Shown here in pieces: positions 8,270 to 21,782 of a stretch of 64,000 nucleotides of DNA. Every line of letters begins with the position of its first letter. Position 1 is the stretch's first letter. The DNA lies in the NCBI RefSeq assembly GCF_000772535.1, contig NZ_JSUM01000002.1:103757-167756 (forward strand), given 5' to 3'. The notes under the pieces are model-generated. The model did no database searches and was not told the origin of the DNA. It was given only the letters and a program-made list of their open reading frames with translations. This DNA comes from Chelonobacter oris. Lineage in GTDB: Bacteria > Pseudomonadota > Gammaproteobacteria > Enterobacterales > Pasteurellaceae. The translations under genes were made by a program, and so were the position numbers.

Positions 8270-9562
8270 ATGAAGACCTTAATTTGGAACAATTTGAGCG
8301 ATGAACAAAAACAGCAAGCGCTGACCCGTCCTGCCGTTTCTGCCTCCGGCGATATTAAACGTGCGGTCGAAGCCATTTTAGACTCGGTTACAACCGACGG
8401 CGATACTGCACTGTTTGCCTTAAGTGAAAAATTTGATCGCGTCAAACTCGACAGTCTGACTGTATCAAAACAGCAAATCGAACAAGCAACAACACGCATT
8501 CCCGCAGAATTGAAACAAGCAATCCAAAACGCCAAACGCAACATCGCCGCTTTCCACCAAGCACAAAAACCGCAAGCAGTAGATTTAGAAACGCAAACCG
8601 GCGTGCGTTGTCAGGTTGTGACCCGTCCGATTAACCGTGTCGGTTTATATATTCCGGGCGGCAGCGCCCCGCTCTTTTCAACCGTATTAATGTTGGCAAT
8701 TCCGGCGAAAATCGCCGGTTGTAAAAAAGTGATACTGTGTTCGCCGCCGCCGATTGCCGATGAAATCCTTTATACCGCCAATCTCTGCGGGATAGAAACC
8801 ATCTATGCCGTCGGCGGTGCGCAAGCGGTGGCGGCAATGGCGATCGGCACAGAAAGTGTGACCAAAGTCGATAAAATTTTCGGGCCGGGCAATGCGTTTG
8901 TGACCGAAGCCAAGCGTCAAGTCAGCCAACTGACTCACGGTGCGGCGATTGATATGCCCGCCGGACCTTCCGAAGTACTGGTGCTGGCAGATGAATTTGC
9001 CGATCCCGATTTTGTCGCCAGTGATTTACTTTCACAGGCGGAACATGGTGCCGACAGTCAAGTGATTTTGGTTACGCCGAGTGAAAAGCTGGCGGCGGAA
9101 ACCGCACTTGCGATTGAGCGTCAATTAACCGCCTTACCTCGCGCCGAAACCGCACGCAAAGCCCTTGCCCACAGCCGCACCTTTATTGCTCAAGATTTGC
9201 AGCAATGTATAGCAATCAGCAATGAATATGCCCCTGAGCATTTGGTGGTGCAAGTGGAAAACGCCCGTGAATTATTACCGCACTTGGATAACGCCGGCTC
9301 AATTTTCTTGGGCGCTTATTCCCCTGAAAGTATGGGCGATTACGCCAGCGGCACCAACCACGTGCTGCCGACTTACGGCTACACCCGCACTTATTCCAGT
9401 TTAGGCTTAGCCGATTTCAGTAAGCGAATGACGGTGCAGGAGCTGACACCGCAAGGCTTTAAAGATCTGGCAAAAACCGTGGAATTAATGGCAAGTGCGG
9501 AACAGCTGGACGCCCATAAACAAGCGGTCAGTATTCGCTTGGCGAAATTAGGATCATGCTGA
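8270..9562 (+). CDS. hisD: Histidinol dehydrogenase
   Basis: Zinc- and NAD-dependent enzyme for the last two oxidations, L-histidinol to L-histidine. The ATG at 8270 has AGGGAT upstream; a TTG extension to 8234 is unlikely. The 430-aa product has the expected length and motifs: [49 protein letters not shown] with zinc-ligand residues, and [21 protein letters not shown] near the C-terminus. Normally hisC follows directly; here a truncated foreign frame intervenes. Confidence 0.97.
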   Translation: MKTLIWNNLSDEQKQQALTRPAVSASGDIKRAVEAILDSVTTDGDTALFALSEKFDRVKLDSLTVSKQQIEQATTRIPAELKQAIQNAKRNIAAFHQAQKPQAVDLETQTGVRCQVVTRPINRVGLYIPGGSAPLFSTVLMLAIPAKIAGCKKVILCSPPPIADEILYTANLCGIETIYAVGGAQAVAAMAIGTESVTKVDKIFGPGNAFVTEAKRQVSQLTHGAAIDMPAGPSEVLVLADEFADPDFVASDLLSQAEHGADSQVILVTPSEKLAAETALAIERQLTALPRAETARKALAHSRTFIAQDLQQCIAISNEYAPEHLVVQVENARELLPHLDNAGSIFLGAYSPESMGDYASGTNHVLPTYGYTRTYSSLGLADFSKRMTVQELTPQGFKDLAKTVELMASAEQLDAHKQAVSIRLAKLGSC

Positions 9563-9585
9563 AAGTGCGGCTGTGCTTTTAGAAG

Positions 9586-11889
<2,304 letters not shown>

Positions 11890-11893
<4 letters not shown>

Positions 11894-12483
11894 GCAACAT
11901 CACCATTATCGACACCGGCTGTGCCAATCTTTCATCGGTTAAATTTGCCCTTGACCGCTTAGGTATTGCCGCAGAAATTAGCCGTGATCTGAATAAAATT
12001 CAAGCTGCCGATAAACTGTTGTTGCCCGGCGTAGGTACTGCACAAGCGGCAATGCGCAATCTGCAAGAACGTAATTTGATTGACGTAATCCGAAATGCGA
12101 CACAGCCAATGCTGGGGATTTGTTTGGGAATGCAATTAATGACCGAATATTCAGCTGAAGGCAATCTACCAACCCTTGCGTTAATGGATGGGAAAACTGA
12201 ATTATTGCCTGACTGTGACTTGCCACTGCCACATATGGGTTGGAACCAAGTGCGGTATGAGGCGGATCATCCGCTATTTGCCGACATCGAACAAAACAGC
12301 CATTTTTATTTTGTACACAGCTATGCCGTGTTGCCGAACGACAATACTATCGCCACTTGCGATTACGGCGTCCCGTTTTCTGCGGCGTTAGGCTTTAAAA
12401 ACGTCTATGGCGTCCAGTTTCACCCTGAACGTTCCGGCAAAGCCGGTGCGCAGCTGTTGAAGAATTTTGTACAGAACATTTAA
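11890..12483 (+). CDS. hisH: Imidazole glycerol phosphate synthase, glutaminase subunit
   Basis: Class I glutamine amidotransferase that feeds ammonia to HisF. The nucleophile cysteine lies in [11 protein letters not shown], and the catalytic His and Glu in VQFHPERSG near the C-terminus. [12 protein letters not shown] and the GCANLSSV start are typical. It overlaps the hisB stop by 4 bases. A 44-base gap to hisA carries an 11-base direct repeat (ACTACCCTAGC at 12483 and 12501) of no known role. Confidence 0.95.
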
Positions 12484-12518
12484 CTACCCTAGCGCAATTG
12501 ACTACCCTAGCCAGATAA

Positions 12519-14032
<1,514 letters not shown>

Positions 14033-14056
14033 CACAAGCCAAATAGGAAAATAAAC

Positions 14057-14674
14057 ATGTTGGATATACAAAAAATCAATTGGCAAAAAGTCGATAATTT
14101 ACTGCCGGTAATCGTACAAAATGCCACCACTTGCGAAGTATTGATGCTGGGGTATATGAATCAACCCGCTTTGCAAAAAACTCTTGACGAGAAAAAAGTG
14201 ACTTTTTTTTCCCGCACCAAACAACGCTTATGGACCAAAGGGGAAACGTCCGGCCATTTTCTAAATGTGGTTGATGTCAGTTTAGATTGTGACGATGATA
14301 CGTTATTGATCCTCGCCGATCCGATTGGCGAAACCTGTCACACCGGCGCAGAAAGCTGTTTCCATCAGTTTGAAAACGCTTGCCAACCCGACTGGATCTT
14401 TTTCAGCAAATTGGAGCGCCTGATTGCCGAACGCAAAGGGGCGGATCCGGCAAGCTCCTATACCGCCCATTTATATTCGCGCGGCACCAAACGCATTGCG
14501 CAAAAAGTGGGGGAAGAAGGTGTGGAAACCGCACTTGCGGCCACCGTGAAAGATCGGGAAGAAACCATTTGCGAAGCCGCCGATTTGGCATATCACTTGA
14601 CGGTGTTATTGCAAGATGCGGATCTGTCTTGGGCTGATGTGATTGGGAAATTGAAAGAGCGGCACGCCAAATAA
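14057..14674 (+). CDS. hisI: Bifunctional phosphoribosyl-AMP cyclohydrolase / phosphoribosyl-ATP pyrophosphatase
   Basis: Steps two and three of histidine synthesis in one protein, HisIE. The N-terminal cyclohydrolase part has [28 protein letters not shown] and CDDDTLL with [11 protein letters not shown] zinc ligands; the C-terminal pyrophosphatase part begins near residue 115 and has [18 protein letters not shown] with acidic metal ligands. The length of 205 aa is normal for the fusion. It is the last gene of the operon and a hairpin follows at 14681. Confidence 0.96.
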   Translation: MLDIQKINWQKVDNLLPVIVQNATTCEVLMLGYMNQPALQKTLDEKKVTFFSRTKQRLWTKGETSGHFLNVVDVSLDCDDDTLLILADPIGETCHTGAESCFHQFENACQPDWIFFSKLERLIAERKGADPASSYTAHLYSRGTKRIAQKVGEEGVETALAATVKDREETICEAADLAYHLTVLLQDADLSWADVIGKLKERHAK

Positions 14675-14680
14675 AAACAA

Positions 14681-14710
14681 ACAAGCCTGACAGCACATTA
14701 TCAGGCTTGT
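14681..14710. terminator. Bidirectional terminator between hisI and the glycosyltransferase
   Basis: ACAAGCCTGA (14681-14690) pairs with TCAGGCTTGT (14701-14710) over a 10-base loop. On the minus strand it is followed by a T-rich tract, making it a good terminator for the convergent glycosyltransferase gene; on the plus strand the tail is weaker. Confidence 0.75.
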
Positions 14711-14718
14711 CCTTCATA

Positions 14719-15510
14719 TTATTTCAGTAAATCCTCTTTTTTGGCATGTGTCCACTTACCTTTTTTCTTATCGATATATTGAAAATATTCATTGGTAAAA
14801 CTGCCTTGAATGGCGGTGAACTTTTCCGGCCGGACACTCATTTTTTTATCGCCGATTGCGGTATTAAACGGAACGGGACCGGTCAGATTATAAACGCCGT
14901 GTTCAATTCGGCGCTGCTCGATATTGTCAATCACGATATCCAGCGTATCCTTTAAAATCAGGTTCCCTTTTGCGCAAGCAATAAAAAAATTGTTATATCT
15001 GCCTTTGCGATAAATCAATACTTCATCATCATTTTCCGCAATCATTTTCGACAACGGCCATACCAGTTGCCCGTCAATATCCATATAAATGCCGCCAATT
15101 TTGTACAAGACCAGTAAACGCCAAAAATCGGCTTGCGCCGCGCCGTCCGTCAATTTACTGTAAGCGGCAAACATTCGCTCGTCCGCCTGTTCACGGATAA
15201 AGGTTTCTCGCTCTTCGGTACTGACATAACGATAGTCAAAACTTAGCGACATTAAACGGTTAAACAAATAGTTCAGATAAACCGGCAAACTGACTTCATT
15301 GGTATAATTGGTCTGCCAAATTGTTTTATTGATTTTAGTGGGTTTATCCGATTTAAACTTCGCCGGGCTGAACGACGGGATTTTAAAGCGTTTTTTAGGG
15401 AAAGCGGCATGAAACGGATAGCAGAGTGTTTTACAGATATTGCCCAACAAGCGACTGCAACGATTGGCAATCAGAATAGCGGTTTTATTATTGATTTTAT
15501 TATATTCCAT
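14719..15510 (-). CDS. DXD-motif glycosyltransferase (GT32-like)
   Basis: Probable sugar transferase for a surface glycan such as lipooligosaccharide. The central region has [26 protein letters not shown] and the DXD motif (MDIDG) that binds the nucleotide-sugar metal, as in the Gly_transf_sug family. No signal peptide or clear membrane segment is visible in the 263 aa, although the N-terminus (about residues 1-45) is basic. It stands alone between hisI (convergent) and the tRNA-Val cluster. Donor and acceptor cannot be told from sequence. Confidence 0.75.
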   Translation of the reverse strand: MEYNKINNKTAILIANRCSRLLGNICKTLCYPFHAAFPKKRFKIPSFSPAKFKSDKPTKINKTIWQTNYTNEVSLPVYLNYLFNRLMSLSFDYRYVSTEERETFIREQADERMFAAYSKLTDGAAQADFWRLLVLYKIGGIYMDIDGQLVWPLSKMIAENDDEVLIYRKGRYNNFFIACAKGNLILKDTLDIVIDNIEQRRIEHGVYNLTGPVPFNTAIGDKKMSVRPEKFTAIQGSFTNEYFQYIDKKKGKWTHAKKEDLLK

Positions 15511-15620
15511 TATATCACCGGATTTTTAGATTATTTGAATTTACACGCAATATAGCATAATCGGCTTGAATAGTGATTGTTTAAATGGATATTTTAGTAG
15601 AAATGCTAATTGAAAAAAAT

Positions 15621-15696
15621 TGGTGGGCGATACCGGTCTCGAACCAGTGACCCCCTCCTTGTAAGGGAGGTGCTCTCCCAACTGAGCTAATCGCCC
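15621..15696 (-). tRNA. tRNA-Val(UAC), copy 1
   Basis: The minus-strand 76-nt cloverleaf begins GGGCGAT, has anticodon loop CTTACAA (anticodon UAC) and ends in an encoded CCA. This is the copy nearest the glycosyltransferase and probably the last of a four-gene minus-strand transcript. Confidence 0.95.
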
Positions 15697-15730
15697 GTAC
15701 TGTGAAGTGCGGTTTGATTTCAGGCTTAAG

Positions 15731-15806
15731 TGGTGGGCGATACCGGTCTCGAACCAGTGACCCCCTCCTTGTAAGGGAGGTGCTCTCCCAACTGAGCTAA
15801 TCGCCC
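15731..15806 (-). tRNA. tRNA-Val(UAC), copy 2
   Basis: Identical in sequence to copy 1, including the encoded CCA. A 34-base spacer containing an uptake-signal core separates it from copy 1. Confidence 0.95.
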
Positions 15807-15848
15807 ACTTAAGATTACCTTGAAATCTTGGGTAAGTTTGTGCGGAAT

Positions 15849-15924
15849 TGGTAGGCGATACCGGTCTCGAACCAGTGACCCCCTCCTTGTAAGGGAGGTG
15901 CTCTCCCAACTGAGCTAATCGCCC
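15849..15924 (-). tRNA. tRNA-Val(UAC), copy 3, with G1-U72
   Basis: Same as the other three copies except for one base: position 72 of the acceptor stem is U instead of C (plus-strand A at 15853), so the first pair is a G-U wobble. The anticodon and the rest of the stem are unchanged, so it is probably functional. Confidence 0.93.
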
Positions 15925-15965
15925 GCACGGTCAAACTTATCAACAAACAGATACTTTAGAAAAAG

Positions 15966-16041
15966 TGGTGGGCGATACCGGTCTCGAACCAGTGACCCCC
16001 TCCTTGTAAGGGAGGTGCTCTCCCAACTGAGCTAATCGCCC
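15966..16041 (-). tRNA. tRNA-Val(UAC), copy 4
   Basis: Identical to copies 1 and 2. It is the promoter-proximal copy of the minus-strand array, divergent from gltX, which starts 185 bases away. In E. coli valine tRNA genes also lie near gltX. Confidence 0.95.
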
Positions 16042-16225
16042 GTTTGTTGTGAGCGAGCATTATAATTGGTGCTGTATTTCAGTCAATGCTTTTTTACATT
16101 TTTGGCGTCGATTGTTGTAAAAATAAACATATAAGATCAATTTTCGCTATCAATAGCCCTCAGTCATAGTACAATAAACGCCGTTCATCGAATTTTTATA
16201 TTTAGCGAATTTACAAGGTCAATAT

Positions 16226-17668
16226 ATGGATATTCAGCCCCTATTCAATTTTAATCCCGACACCAAGGTCAGAACCCGTTTTGCCCCTAGCCCGACCGGC
16301 TTCCTGCACGTCGGCGGTGCCCGTACCGCACTTTACTCTTGGCTCTATGCCCGTCATCATCAAGGCGAGTTTGTACTGCGTATCGAAGATACCGATTTGG
16401 AACGTTCTACCCAAGCGGCAACCGATGCGATTTTGGACGCCATGTCATGGCTGGATCTACATTGGGAACATGGCCCGTATTACCAAACCAAACGCTTTGA
16501 CCGTTACAACCAAGTAATCGACCAAATGCTGGAACAAGGATTGGCTTACCGCTGCTACTGTAGCAAAGCACGGTTAGAAACCCTGCGTGAACAGCAAGAA
16601 CAAAATAAAGAAAAACCGCGTTACGATCGCCATTGCCTGCATGATCACACTCATCAAGCAAACGAACCTCACGTTGTGCGCTTTAAAAACCCGACGGAAG
16701 GCTCTGTGATTTTCGATGATGCCGTACGCGGCAAAATTGAAATCAGCAATCAAGAGTTGGACGATCTGATTATCCGCCGCAGCGACGGCTCCCCGACCTA
16801 TAATTTCTGCGTTGTGGTGGACGATTGGGATATGGGCATTACACATGTAGTGCGCGGTGAAGATCATATCAATAACACCCCTCGCCAAATCAACATTCTG
16901 AAAGCCTTAGGCGCTCCGGTTCCTGTTTATGCCCACGTATCGATGATCTTAGGCGATGACGGACAAAAACTGTCCAAACGCCACGGCGCCGTCAGCGTGA
17001 TGGAGTATCGTGACAACGGCTATCTGCCGGAGGCGCTAAACAATTATTTAGTTCGACTAGGCTGGGGACACGGCGATCAGGAAGTATTTAGCCGTGACGA
17101 AATGATCGCCTTATTTGATCTGAAATCGGTCAGCCGCTCCGCCAGTGCATTCAACCACGACAAATTACTGTGGCTCAATCACCACTACATACGCGAGCTG
17201 CCGACCGAAAAAGTTGCCGCTCATCTGGCATGGCACATGCAAAACCAACAAATCAATACCGAAAACGGCCCGAGTTTGACCTACATCGTTGAAATATTGG
17301 CCGAACGTTGTAAAACCTTGAAAGAAATGGCGGCCGCCAGCCGTTATTTCTTCGAAGATTTCAGTGAATTTGACGAAAGTGCGGTAAAAAAACACTTTAA
17401 AGCGGCGGCGATTCAACCACTCACGCTCGTCTTGCAAAAATTGACCGCACTTAGCGATTGGAACGCCCATGACATTCACCAAGCCATCGAACAAACGGCT
17501 GCCGAACTGGAACTTGGCATGGGTAAAGTCGGTATGCCGCTGCGCATTGCCGTCACCGGCGGTGGGCAATCGCCGGCATTAGACACAACTTTGCTCGGTA
17601 TCGGCAAAGAACGTAGCTTAAATCGTATCCAAAATGCGATTGAATTTATTCAAAACAAATACAACTGA
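16226..17668 (+). CDS. gltX: Glutamyl-tRNA synthetase
   Basis: Charges tRNA-Glu; the product also feeds tetrapyrrole synthesis in this group. The class I motifs are visible: the HIGH-like [13 protein letters not shown] near residue 20 and the KMSKS-like KLSKRHG near residue 250. Zinc-type cysteines occur in [10 protein letters not shown]. At 480 aa it is near the usual length. AAGGT lies before the ATG. The C-terminal anticodon-binding region is intact to the end. Confidence 0.96.
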   Translation: MDIQPLFNFNPDTKVRTRFAPSPTGFLHVGGARTALYSWLYARHHQGEFVLRIEDTDLERSTQAATDAILDAMSWLDLHWEHGPYYQTKRFDRYNQVIDQMLEQGLAYRCYCSKARLETLREQQEQNKEKPRYDRHCLHDHTHQANEPHVVRFKNPTEGSVIFDDAVRGKIEISNQELDDLIIRRSDGSPTYNFCVVVDDWDMGITHVVRGEDHINNTPRQINILKALGAPVPVYAHVSMILGDDGQKLSKRHGAVSVMEYRDNGYLPEALNNYLVRLGWGHGDQEVFSRDEMIALFDLKSVSRSASAFNHDKLLWLNHHYIRELPTEKVAAHLAWHMQNQQINTENGPSLTYIVEILAERCKTLKEMAAASRYFFEDFSEFDESAVKKHFKAAAIQPLTLVLQKLTALSDWNAHDIHQAIEQTAAELELGMGKVGMPLRIAVTGGGQSPALDTTLLGIGKERSLNRIQNAIEFIQNKYN

Positions 17669-17720
17669 TTTAATTTTAGCCATTCAAACCAAGAATCACG
17701 GAAATCAGATTGACAGATTC

Positions 17721-17748
17721 AAGTGCGGTTATTAATATAGCCGCACTT
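17721..17748 (+). terminator. Inverted uptake-signal terminator after gltX
   Basis: AAGTGCGG (17721-17728) pairs with CCGCACTT (17741-17748) over a 12-base loop. Inverted uptake-signal pairs of this sort commonly serve as intrinsic terminators in Pasteurellaceae. It lies between gltX and the tRNA-Ala gene. Confidence 0.6.
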
Positions 17749-17788
17749 TCATGATGACTCACACAGAACATCATAAAAGCCATTCTTA

Positions 17789-17865
<77 letters not shown>

Positions 17866-17972
17866 AAATTTTCGCCCGTATTTCTTCTTTAAGTATTGCG
17901 CTATTGTATTTTCAACCTACCTCAAGTAGTATTTCCTTTCAAGTCGACACACCTATTCAGGCATAACTTCCT

Positions 17973-18677
17973 ATGGCATTAAGAGAAATTTTACAGTTTG
18001 TTGCTGTGGAACACAAAACTGAGGCAGAAGCCTTTCTGGTTAATTTCAGTGCGGAACGAAGAGACATGATGACAACGCGTTATAATCAATTGAACTCACT
18101 GACCAAGCAGAATCAGATCGTATTTTTAGGCGACTCAATTACCGAAGAGTTTCCGATTAACGAAATGTTGCCTGAGATGGCTATCTATAATCGGGGAATC
18201 AGCGGCAATGACACCTATGATGTGATCAGGCGTTTGCCGCAACATATTTATCCGCTACAACCTCAAAAATTGTTCTTACTGATCGGCGTCAATGATTTGG
18301 CAAAATACCCGAATGACAGCCCGCAGCAAGTCAGTGAACGTATCGCCCAGATTCTCTCCTTATTGCAACACCATTTGCCGACTTGCCGGCTTTATCTGCT
18401 GTCGGTATTGCCGGTAAACAAATCAAAAGCGGATAAAATTGATCAGGTGATGATGAGCCTGAGTGATAATCAACGGATTAAGGCGCTTAATCATCATTTA
18501 CAACTCGTGGCACAGCAACACCATTTGCCGTATCTGGATCTGCATAGCCGATTTTTAAATGCGGAAAACGAATTAATTTTAGACTATACCCGTGAAGGGC
18601 TACACCTAACGATAGCCGGATATCAACACTATTTGCAAATTCTGTTACCATATCTGAAGGACAATAAGCAAGATTAA
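17973..18677 (+). CDS. SGNH/GDSL-family hydrolase
   Basis: Predicted esterase or deacetylase of the SGNH superfamily. All four consensus blocks are visible: GDSIT with the nucleophile Ser, RGISGN with Gly, GVNDL with Asn, and the C-terminal D-x-x-x-x-x-x-H region in DYTREGLHLT. The 234-aa chain has no signal peptide, so a cytosolic role is likely. It is followed after 3 bases by a sugar O-acetyltransferase; the pairing of an acetyl hydrolase with an acetyltransferase may be meaningful or may be chance. The true substrate is unknown. No strong ribosome site is seen before the ATG. Confidence 0.8.
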   Translation: MALREILQFVAVEHKTEAEAFLVNFSAERRDMMTTRYNQLNSLTKQNQIVFLGDSITEEFPINEMLPEMAIYNRGISGNDTYDVIRRLPQHIYPLQPQKLFLLIGVNDLAKYPNDSPQQVSERIAQILSLLQHHLPTCRLYLLSVLPVNKSKADKIDQVMMSLSDNQRIKALNHHLQLVAQQHHLPYLDLHSRFLNAENELILDYTREGLHLTIAGYQHYLQILLPYLKDNKQD

Positions 18678-18680
18678 TCG

Positions 18681-19265
18681 ATGATGATGACAGAAAAACA
18701 GAAAATGTCGGCGGGGCTGATTTATGACGCGAATAATGATATTGCGTTGATCGAAGAGCGGCGACGCTGCAAAGAGCAGTGTTACGACTATAACCAACTG
18801 CGCCCGTCCGCGACCGAGCAACAACAAATCCTCATTCGCAGCTTATTCGGCAAAACCGGTACAACATTCACCATTACCGCACCGTTTTGGTGTGATTACG
18901 GCTATAACATTAGCATCGGCGAAAACTTTTATGCAAACCATAATCTGGTAATTTTGGACGGGGCACACGTCACTTTTGGCGACAATGTCTTTGTCGCCCC
19001 CGATTGCGGTTTCTATACCGCCGGGCATCCGCTGGATGCCGAGCGGCGTAATCAAGGACTGGAATATGCCTACCCGATCTGCGTTGGCAATAATGTCTGG
19101 TTTGGCGGTGGGGTCAAAGTGATGCCCGGCGTTACAATCGGCAACAATGTGGTTATTGCGGCCGGCAGTGTAGTAACCAACGATATTCCGGATAATGTTC
19201 TGGCGGGCGGAGTGCCTTGCCGCGTTATCAAAAATATTGAACAAACCGATAAAAACCGCACTTGA
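18681..19265 (+). CDS. Maltose/galactoside-type O-acetyltransferase (LacA/Maa/NodL family)
   Basis: Acetyl-CoA-dependent acetyltransferase of sugars with a left-handed beta-helix. The 194 aa include the N-terminal Mac domain (MSAGLIYDANNDIAL), FWCDYGYNISIGENFYANHN, FGDNVFVAPDCGFYTAGHPLD with the catalytic His, and hexapeptide repeats ending GVPCRVIKNI. Three consecutive ATGs (18681, 18684, 18687) could start it. It follows the SGNH hydrolase by 3 bases and is probably co-transcribed. Acceptor specificity is not visible. Confidence 0.88.
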   Translation: MMMTEKQKMSAGLIYDANNDIALIEERRRCKEQCYDYNQLRPSATEQQQILIRSLFGKTGTTFTITAPFWCDYGYNISIGENFYANHNLVILDGAHVTFGDNVFVAPDCGFYTAGHPLDAERRNQGLEYAYPICVGNNVWFGGGVKVMPGVTIGNNVVIAAGSVVTNDIPDNVLAGGVPCRVIKNIEQTDKNRT

Positions 19266-19358
19266 GCCCGTTAACACGCTATTCAAATCCATACCCGTAC
19301 TGCTTAAACCGGAATCGGATAATCTCACGGCAAATAAAATACAAATTATCGATAAATA

Positions 19359-19391
19359 AAAAGGCTGCCGAAATCGCTTCGACAGCCTTTT
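19359..19391. terminator. Bidirectional terminator between the acetyltransferase and fis
   Basis: AAAAGGCTGCCGA (19359-19371) pairs with TCGACAGCCTTTT (19379-19391), one mismatch, over a short loop. It lies between convergent genes and has A/T runs on both sides, as expected for a shared terminator. Confidence 0.8.
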
Positions 19392-19416
19392 CATTATCTG
19401 ACTTATCAATCTAAAA

Positions 19417-19713
19417 TCAGCCCATACCGTATTTTTTCAGTTTTTTGCGTAGCGTTCCACGATTGATACCCAGCATATTGGCTGCACGGGTTTGATTACC
19501 GCGAGTATACTGCATCACCATATCCAGCATCGGATGCTCGACTTCGGACAATACCAACTCATAAAGATCATTCACATCTTGCCCGTTCAATTGAGCCAAA
19601 TAATTTTTCAACGCTTGTTTAACGGAATCTCTTAATGGTTTATTGGTAATTTGAGACTGCGCATTTAAAGTTGAAACTGTTAATGCATCTGAATTGCTAC
19701 GTTGTTCTAACAT
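19417..19713 (-). CDS. fis: DNA-binding protein Fis
   Basis: Nucleoid-associated protein that bends DNA, activates rRNA promoters and aids site-specific inversion. From the ATG at 19713 it is 98 aa, matching E. coli Fis, and begins [14 protein letters not shown]; an ATG five codons earlier is less likely. The C-terminal HTH is intact ([23 protein letters not shown]). It follows dusB by 39 bases, as in other gammaproteobacteria, and should be co-transcribed from the dusB promoter. Confidence 0.97.
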   Translation of the reverse strand: MLEQRSNSDALTVSTLNAQSQITNKPLRDSVKQALKNYLAQLNGQDVNDLYELVLSEVEHPMLDMVMQYTRGNQTRAANMLGINRGTLRKKLKKYGMG

Positions 19714-19752
19714 TGTTATGTGTTCCATTTAACTAAAAAAATCACCCCAATC

Positions 19753-20718
19753 CTATCGGACTGAGTCAAGAAACTCTTTCAACACAACTAACTGCTGTTT
19801 AGGATCAGTAATCGTGTTAAAAGCACATTTAAAAGCAGAATCTGGTTTGATGTTATCCAAATACCAACTTACGTGTTTACGGGCAACCCGATAGCCTTTC
19901 TGCTCGCCGTAGAAATCGTGCAAGCCTTGAATATGCTCGAATGCCACCTGACACTTTTCCGCCAAATCAGGCTCCGCCACAAGCTCGCCCGATTGCAAAA
20001 AAGCATCAACCTGTCGAAACAGCCACGGCTGACCGAGAGAACCCCGCCCGATCATCACGGCATCCGCTCCGGTATAATCCAGAACGTATTTCGCTTTTTG
20101 CGGTGATGTCACGTCACCGTTCGCAATCACCGGAATAGAAACCTGCCGTTTCACCGCACGAATATGATCATATTCCGCTTCCCCTTCATATAAACAATGA
20201 CGGGTTCTGCCGTGTACGGTCAACGCCGAAATACCGGATTGTTCCGCTATTTTAGCGATCTCAACGCAATTCCTATTGGTTTTATCCCAGCCTGTCCGAA
20301 TTTTTAATGTCACCGGCACATTCACCGCCGAGACCACAGCTTGCAGAATTTTTTCCACTAAATCAGGATATTGCAACAATGCCGAGCCCGCCATTTTGCG
20401 ATTTACCTTTTTAGCCGGACAGCCCATGTTAATATCTATCAACTGTGCGCCGAATTCTACATTCAATGCCGCCGCTTGTGCCATTTCCTGCGGATCACTG
20501 CCGGCAATCTGCACCGCATTGATCCCGATTTCCGCATGGTGAGCCACTCGCAAGCGAGATTTCTCCGTGTGCCACACATCACGATTCGCCGACATCATTT
20601 CAGAATAACTCATCCCCGCATTATAACGGGCACAAAGTCTTCTGAACGGCTGATCGGTTATTCCCGCCATTGGTGCCAATAATACGCGATTTTTTAATTG
20701 AAATTTTCCAATACGCAT
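19753..20718 (-). CDS. dusB: tRNA-dihydrouridine synthase B
   Basis: FMN-dependent enzyme that reduces uridine to dihydrouridine in the tRNA D-loop. The 321 aa hold [14 protein letters not shown] at the N-terminus, [11 protein letters not shown] with the active cysteine, LTVHGRTR, and the FMN-phosphate motif [15 protein letters not shown]. First gene of dusB-fis. In E. coli and H. influenzae the gene upstream is prmA; here prmA is 12.7 kb away, beyond the sulfoglycolysis island. Confidence 0.96.
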   Translation of the reverse strand: MRIGKFQLKNRVLLAPMAGITDQPFRRLCARYNAGMSYSEMMSANRDVWHTEKSRLRVAHHAEIGINAVQIAGSDPQEMAQAAALNVEFGAQLIDINMGCPAKKVNRKMAGSALLQYPDLVEKILQAVVSAVNVPVTLKIRTGWDKTNRNCVEIAKIAEQSGISALTVHGRTRHCLYEGEAEYDHIRAVKRQVSIPVIANGDVTSPQKAKYVLDYTGADAVMIGRGSLGQPWLFRQVDAFLQSGELVAEPDLAEKCQVAFEHIQGLHDFYGEQKGYRVARKHVSWYLDNIKPDSAFKCAFNTITDPKQQLVVLKEFLDSVR

Positions 20719-20771
20719 AGAATCACCACAGCAACAATAAACAGAATCGAAACAGAACCATCATCGAACAA

Positions 20772-20808
20772 GGGGGGCTATAATACGCACTTTTTGCCAA
20801 TTAGGGAA
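20772..20808 (-). promoter_or_regulatory. Putative dusB-fis promoter with C-rich discriminator
   Basis: On the minus strand a TATTAT -10 element (20785-20780) is followed by AGCCCCCC, a GC-rich discriminator as found in stringently controlled promoters such as fis. A weak -35 (TTCCCT) lies 17 bases upstream. The rest of the 20719-21022 gap is AT-rich, with homopolymer T and A runs and no gene. Confidence 0.45.
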
Positions 20809-21005
20809 GCACATTTTTTATACAAATTGCGTTTTTTTGCATTTTTTTGATCTGGTTAAAAAAACAACGAAAAGAATGCTTAAGAAAGTGCTCGGTATCC
20901 TGCAAATTTGATCCGCCTGAAAAACAGAATACGCTTGATTGTCATTCTGCTGTGCAGGCTATCCTTAAACTTACCGTAAATCGGATAAAAAAATTATCTA
21001 ATAAA

Positions 21006-21026
21006 TTAACCGATTCTATCAGTTAA
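21006..21026 (-). terminator. Possible terminator after tauE
   Basis: TTAACCGAT (21006-21014) and ATCAGTTAA (21018-21026) can form a 9-bp stem (one G-U) overlapping the tauE stop codon. A T run follows on the minus strand, but only after about 12 bases, so the call is weak. It marks the left end of the island. Confidence 0.35.
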
Positions 21027-21751
21027 ATATTTTTTACAATTAAAATTGTCCCTAAAAAAATTAAGAGCGTATAGATAATTTTATGGTAATTCAATTGATA
21101 TTTATTCAGTAAATTATAGGATAGCATCCCCAAAGACACACCAATTAAGAATGCAGGAATAGCTTGGCCAACATACTTTAATACACCACCTGTCAAGAGA
21201 TCTTTAAACCAAAAACCGACAATAGCTCCTATCATTTGCAGCATAAAGAAAAATACTAAAGTAGATTTTGTTTCATGATTTGTCCAAGGTAACATTGATG
21301 TATATGCAATAACAGGCGGACCGGGTTCACCGACACTTGCACCTAATGCACCGGAAAAAAAACCAACGCCGAGAGAAATCGGCTTTGAAGCTGATTTAAA
21401 TAGTGTATTTTTCGATGTAAAGGAGTAAAGACCCGATAGAACCAAAATGACGCCCATGGTAATCAAAATAATATCTGACGGCAGATGTTTTAGAATATCC
21501 GCACCAAGATACGATCCCGGTAAGGAGCCAATAAATAAAATAACTGCCGTTTTCCAGTTAACATAGCGCCGCATTTTATATACGATAGGAAAAGTGACAA
21601 ACCACCCAAAAATTCCAGCTAACGGTATAGCCACTTTCACATCTATAAATAAAGATAATAGTGGAACCGAAACCAGCGCTAATCCAAAACCAGTGAGGCC
21701 TTGTACGAATCCTCCTAGCGCTATAATTATAGAAATAACCACAAGTTCCAT
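21023..21751 (-). CDS. TauE/SafE-family exporter (candidate DHPS exporter)
   Basis: Membrane protein of the TSUP (TauE/SafE) family: 242 aa, about eight hydrophobic segments, beginning with a typical GGFVQGLTGFGLALVSVP repeat-motif and a second GFFSGALGASVGEPGPPV. The family exports sulfite and sulfonates. As the last gene of the minus-strand sulfoglycolysis operon it is the best candidate to export 2,3-dihydroxypropane-1-sulfonate, the end product of YihU. TauE-type proteins occupy this position in other sulfoglycolytic clusters, to my knowledge. Substrate is inferred from context only. Confidence 0.75.
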   Translation of the reverse strand: MELVVISIIIALGGFVQGLTGFGLALVSVPLLSLFIDVKVAIPLAGIFGWFVTFPIVYKMRRYVNWKTAVILFIGSLPGSYLGADILKHLPSDIILITMGVILVLSGLYSFTSKNTLFKSASKPISLGVGFFSGALGASVGEPGPPVIAYTSMLPWTNHETKSTLVFFFMLQMIGAIVGFWFKDLLTGGVLKYVGQAIPAFLIGVSLGMLSYNLLNKYQLNYHKIIYTLLIFLGTILIVKNI

Positions 21752-21782
21752 AAAATATTTTCCGTCTTATTAAATTGATTAA

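Noticed and set aside
12483..12511. 11-base direct repeat ACTACCCTAGC in the hisH-hisA gap
   Set aside because: Two short copies 18 bases apart with no partner structure; probably chance or slippage.
15621..16041. Regularly spaced 76-base repeats resembling a CRISPR array
   Set aside because: Each unit folds as a tRNA-Val with anticodon UAC and encoded CCA, and spacers vary in length (24-42 bases). Frames crossing this stretch are not proteins.
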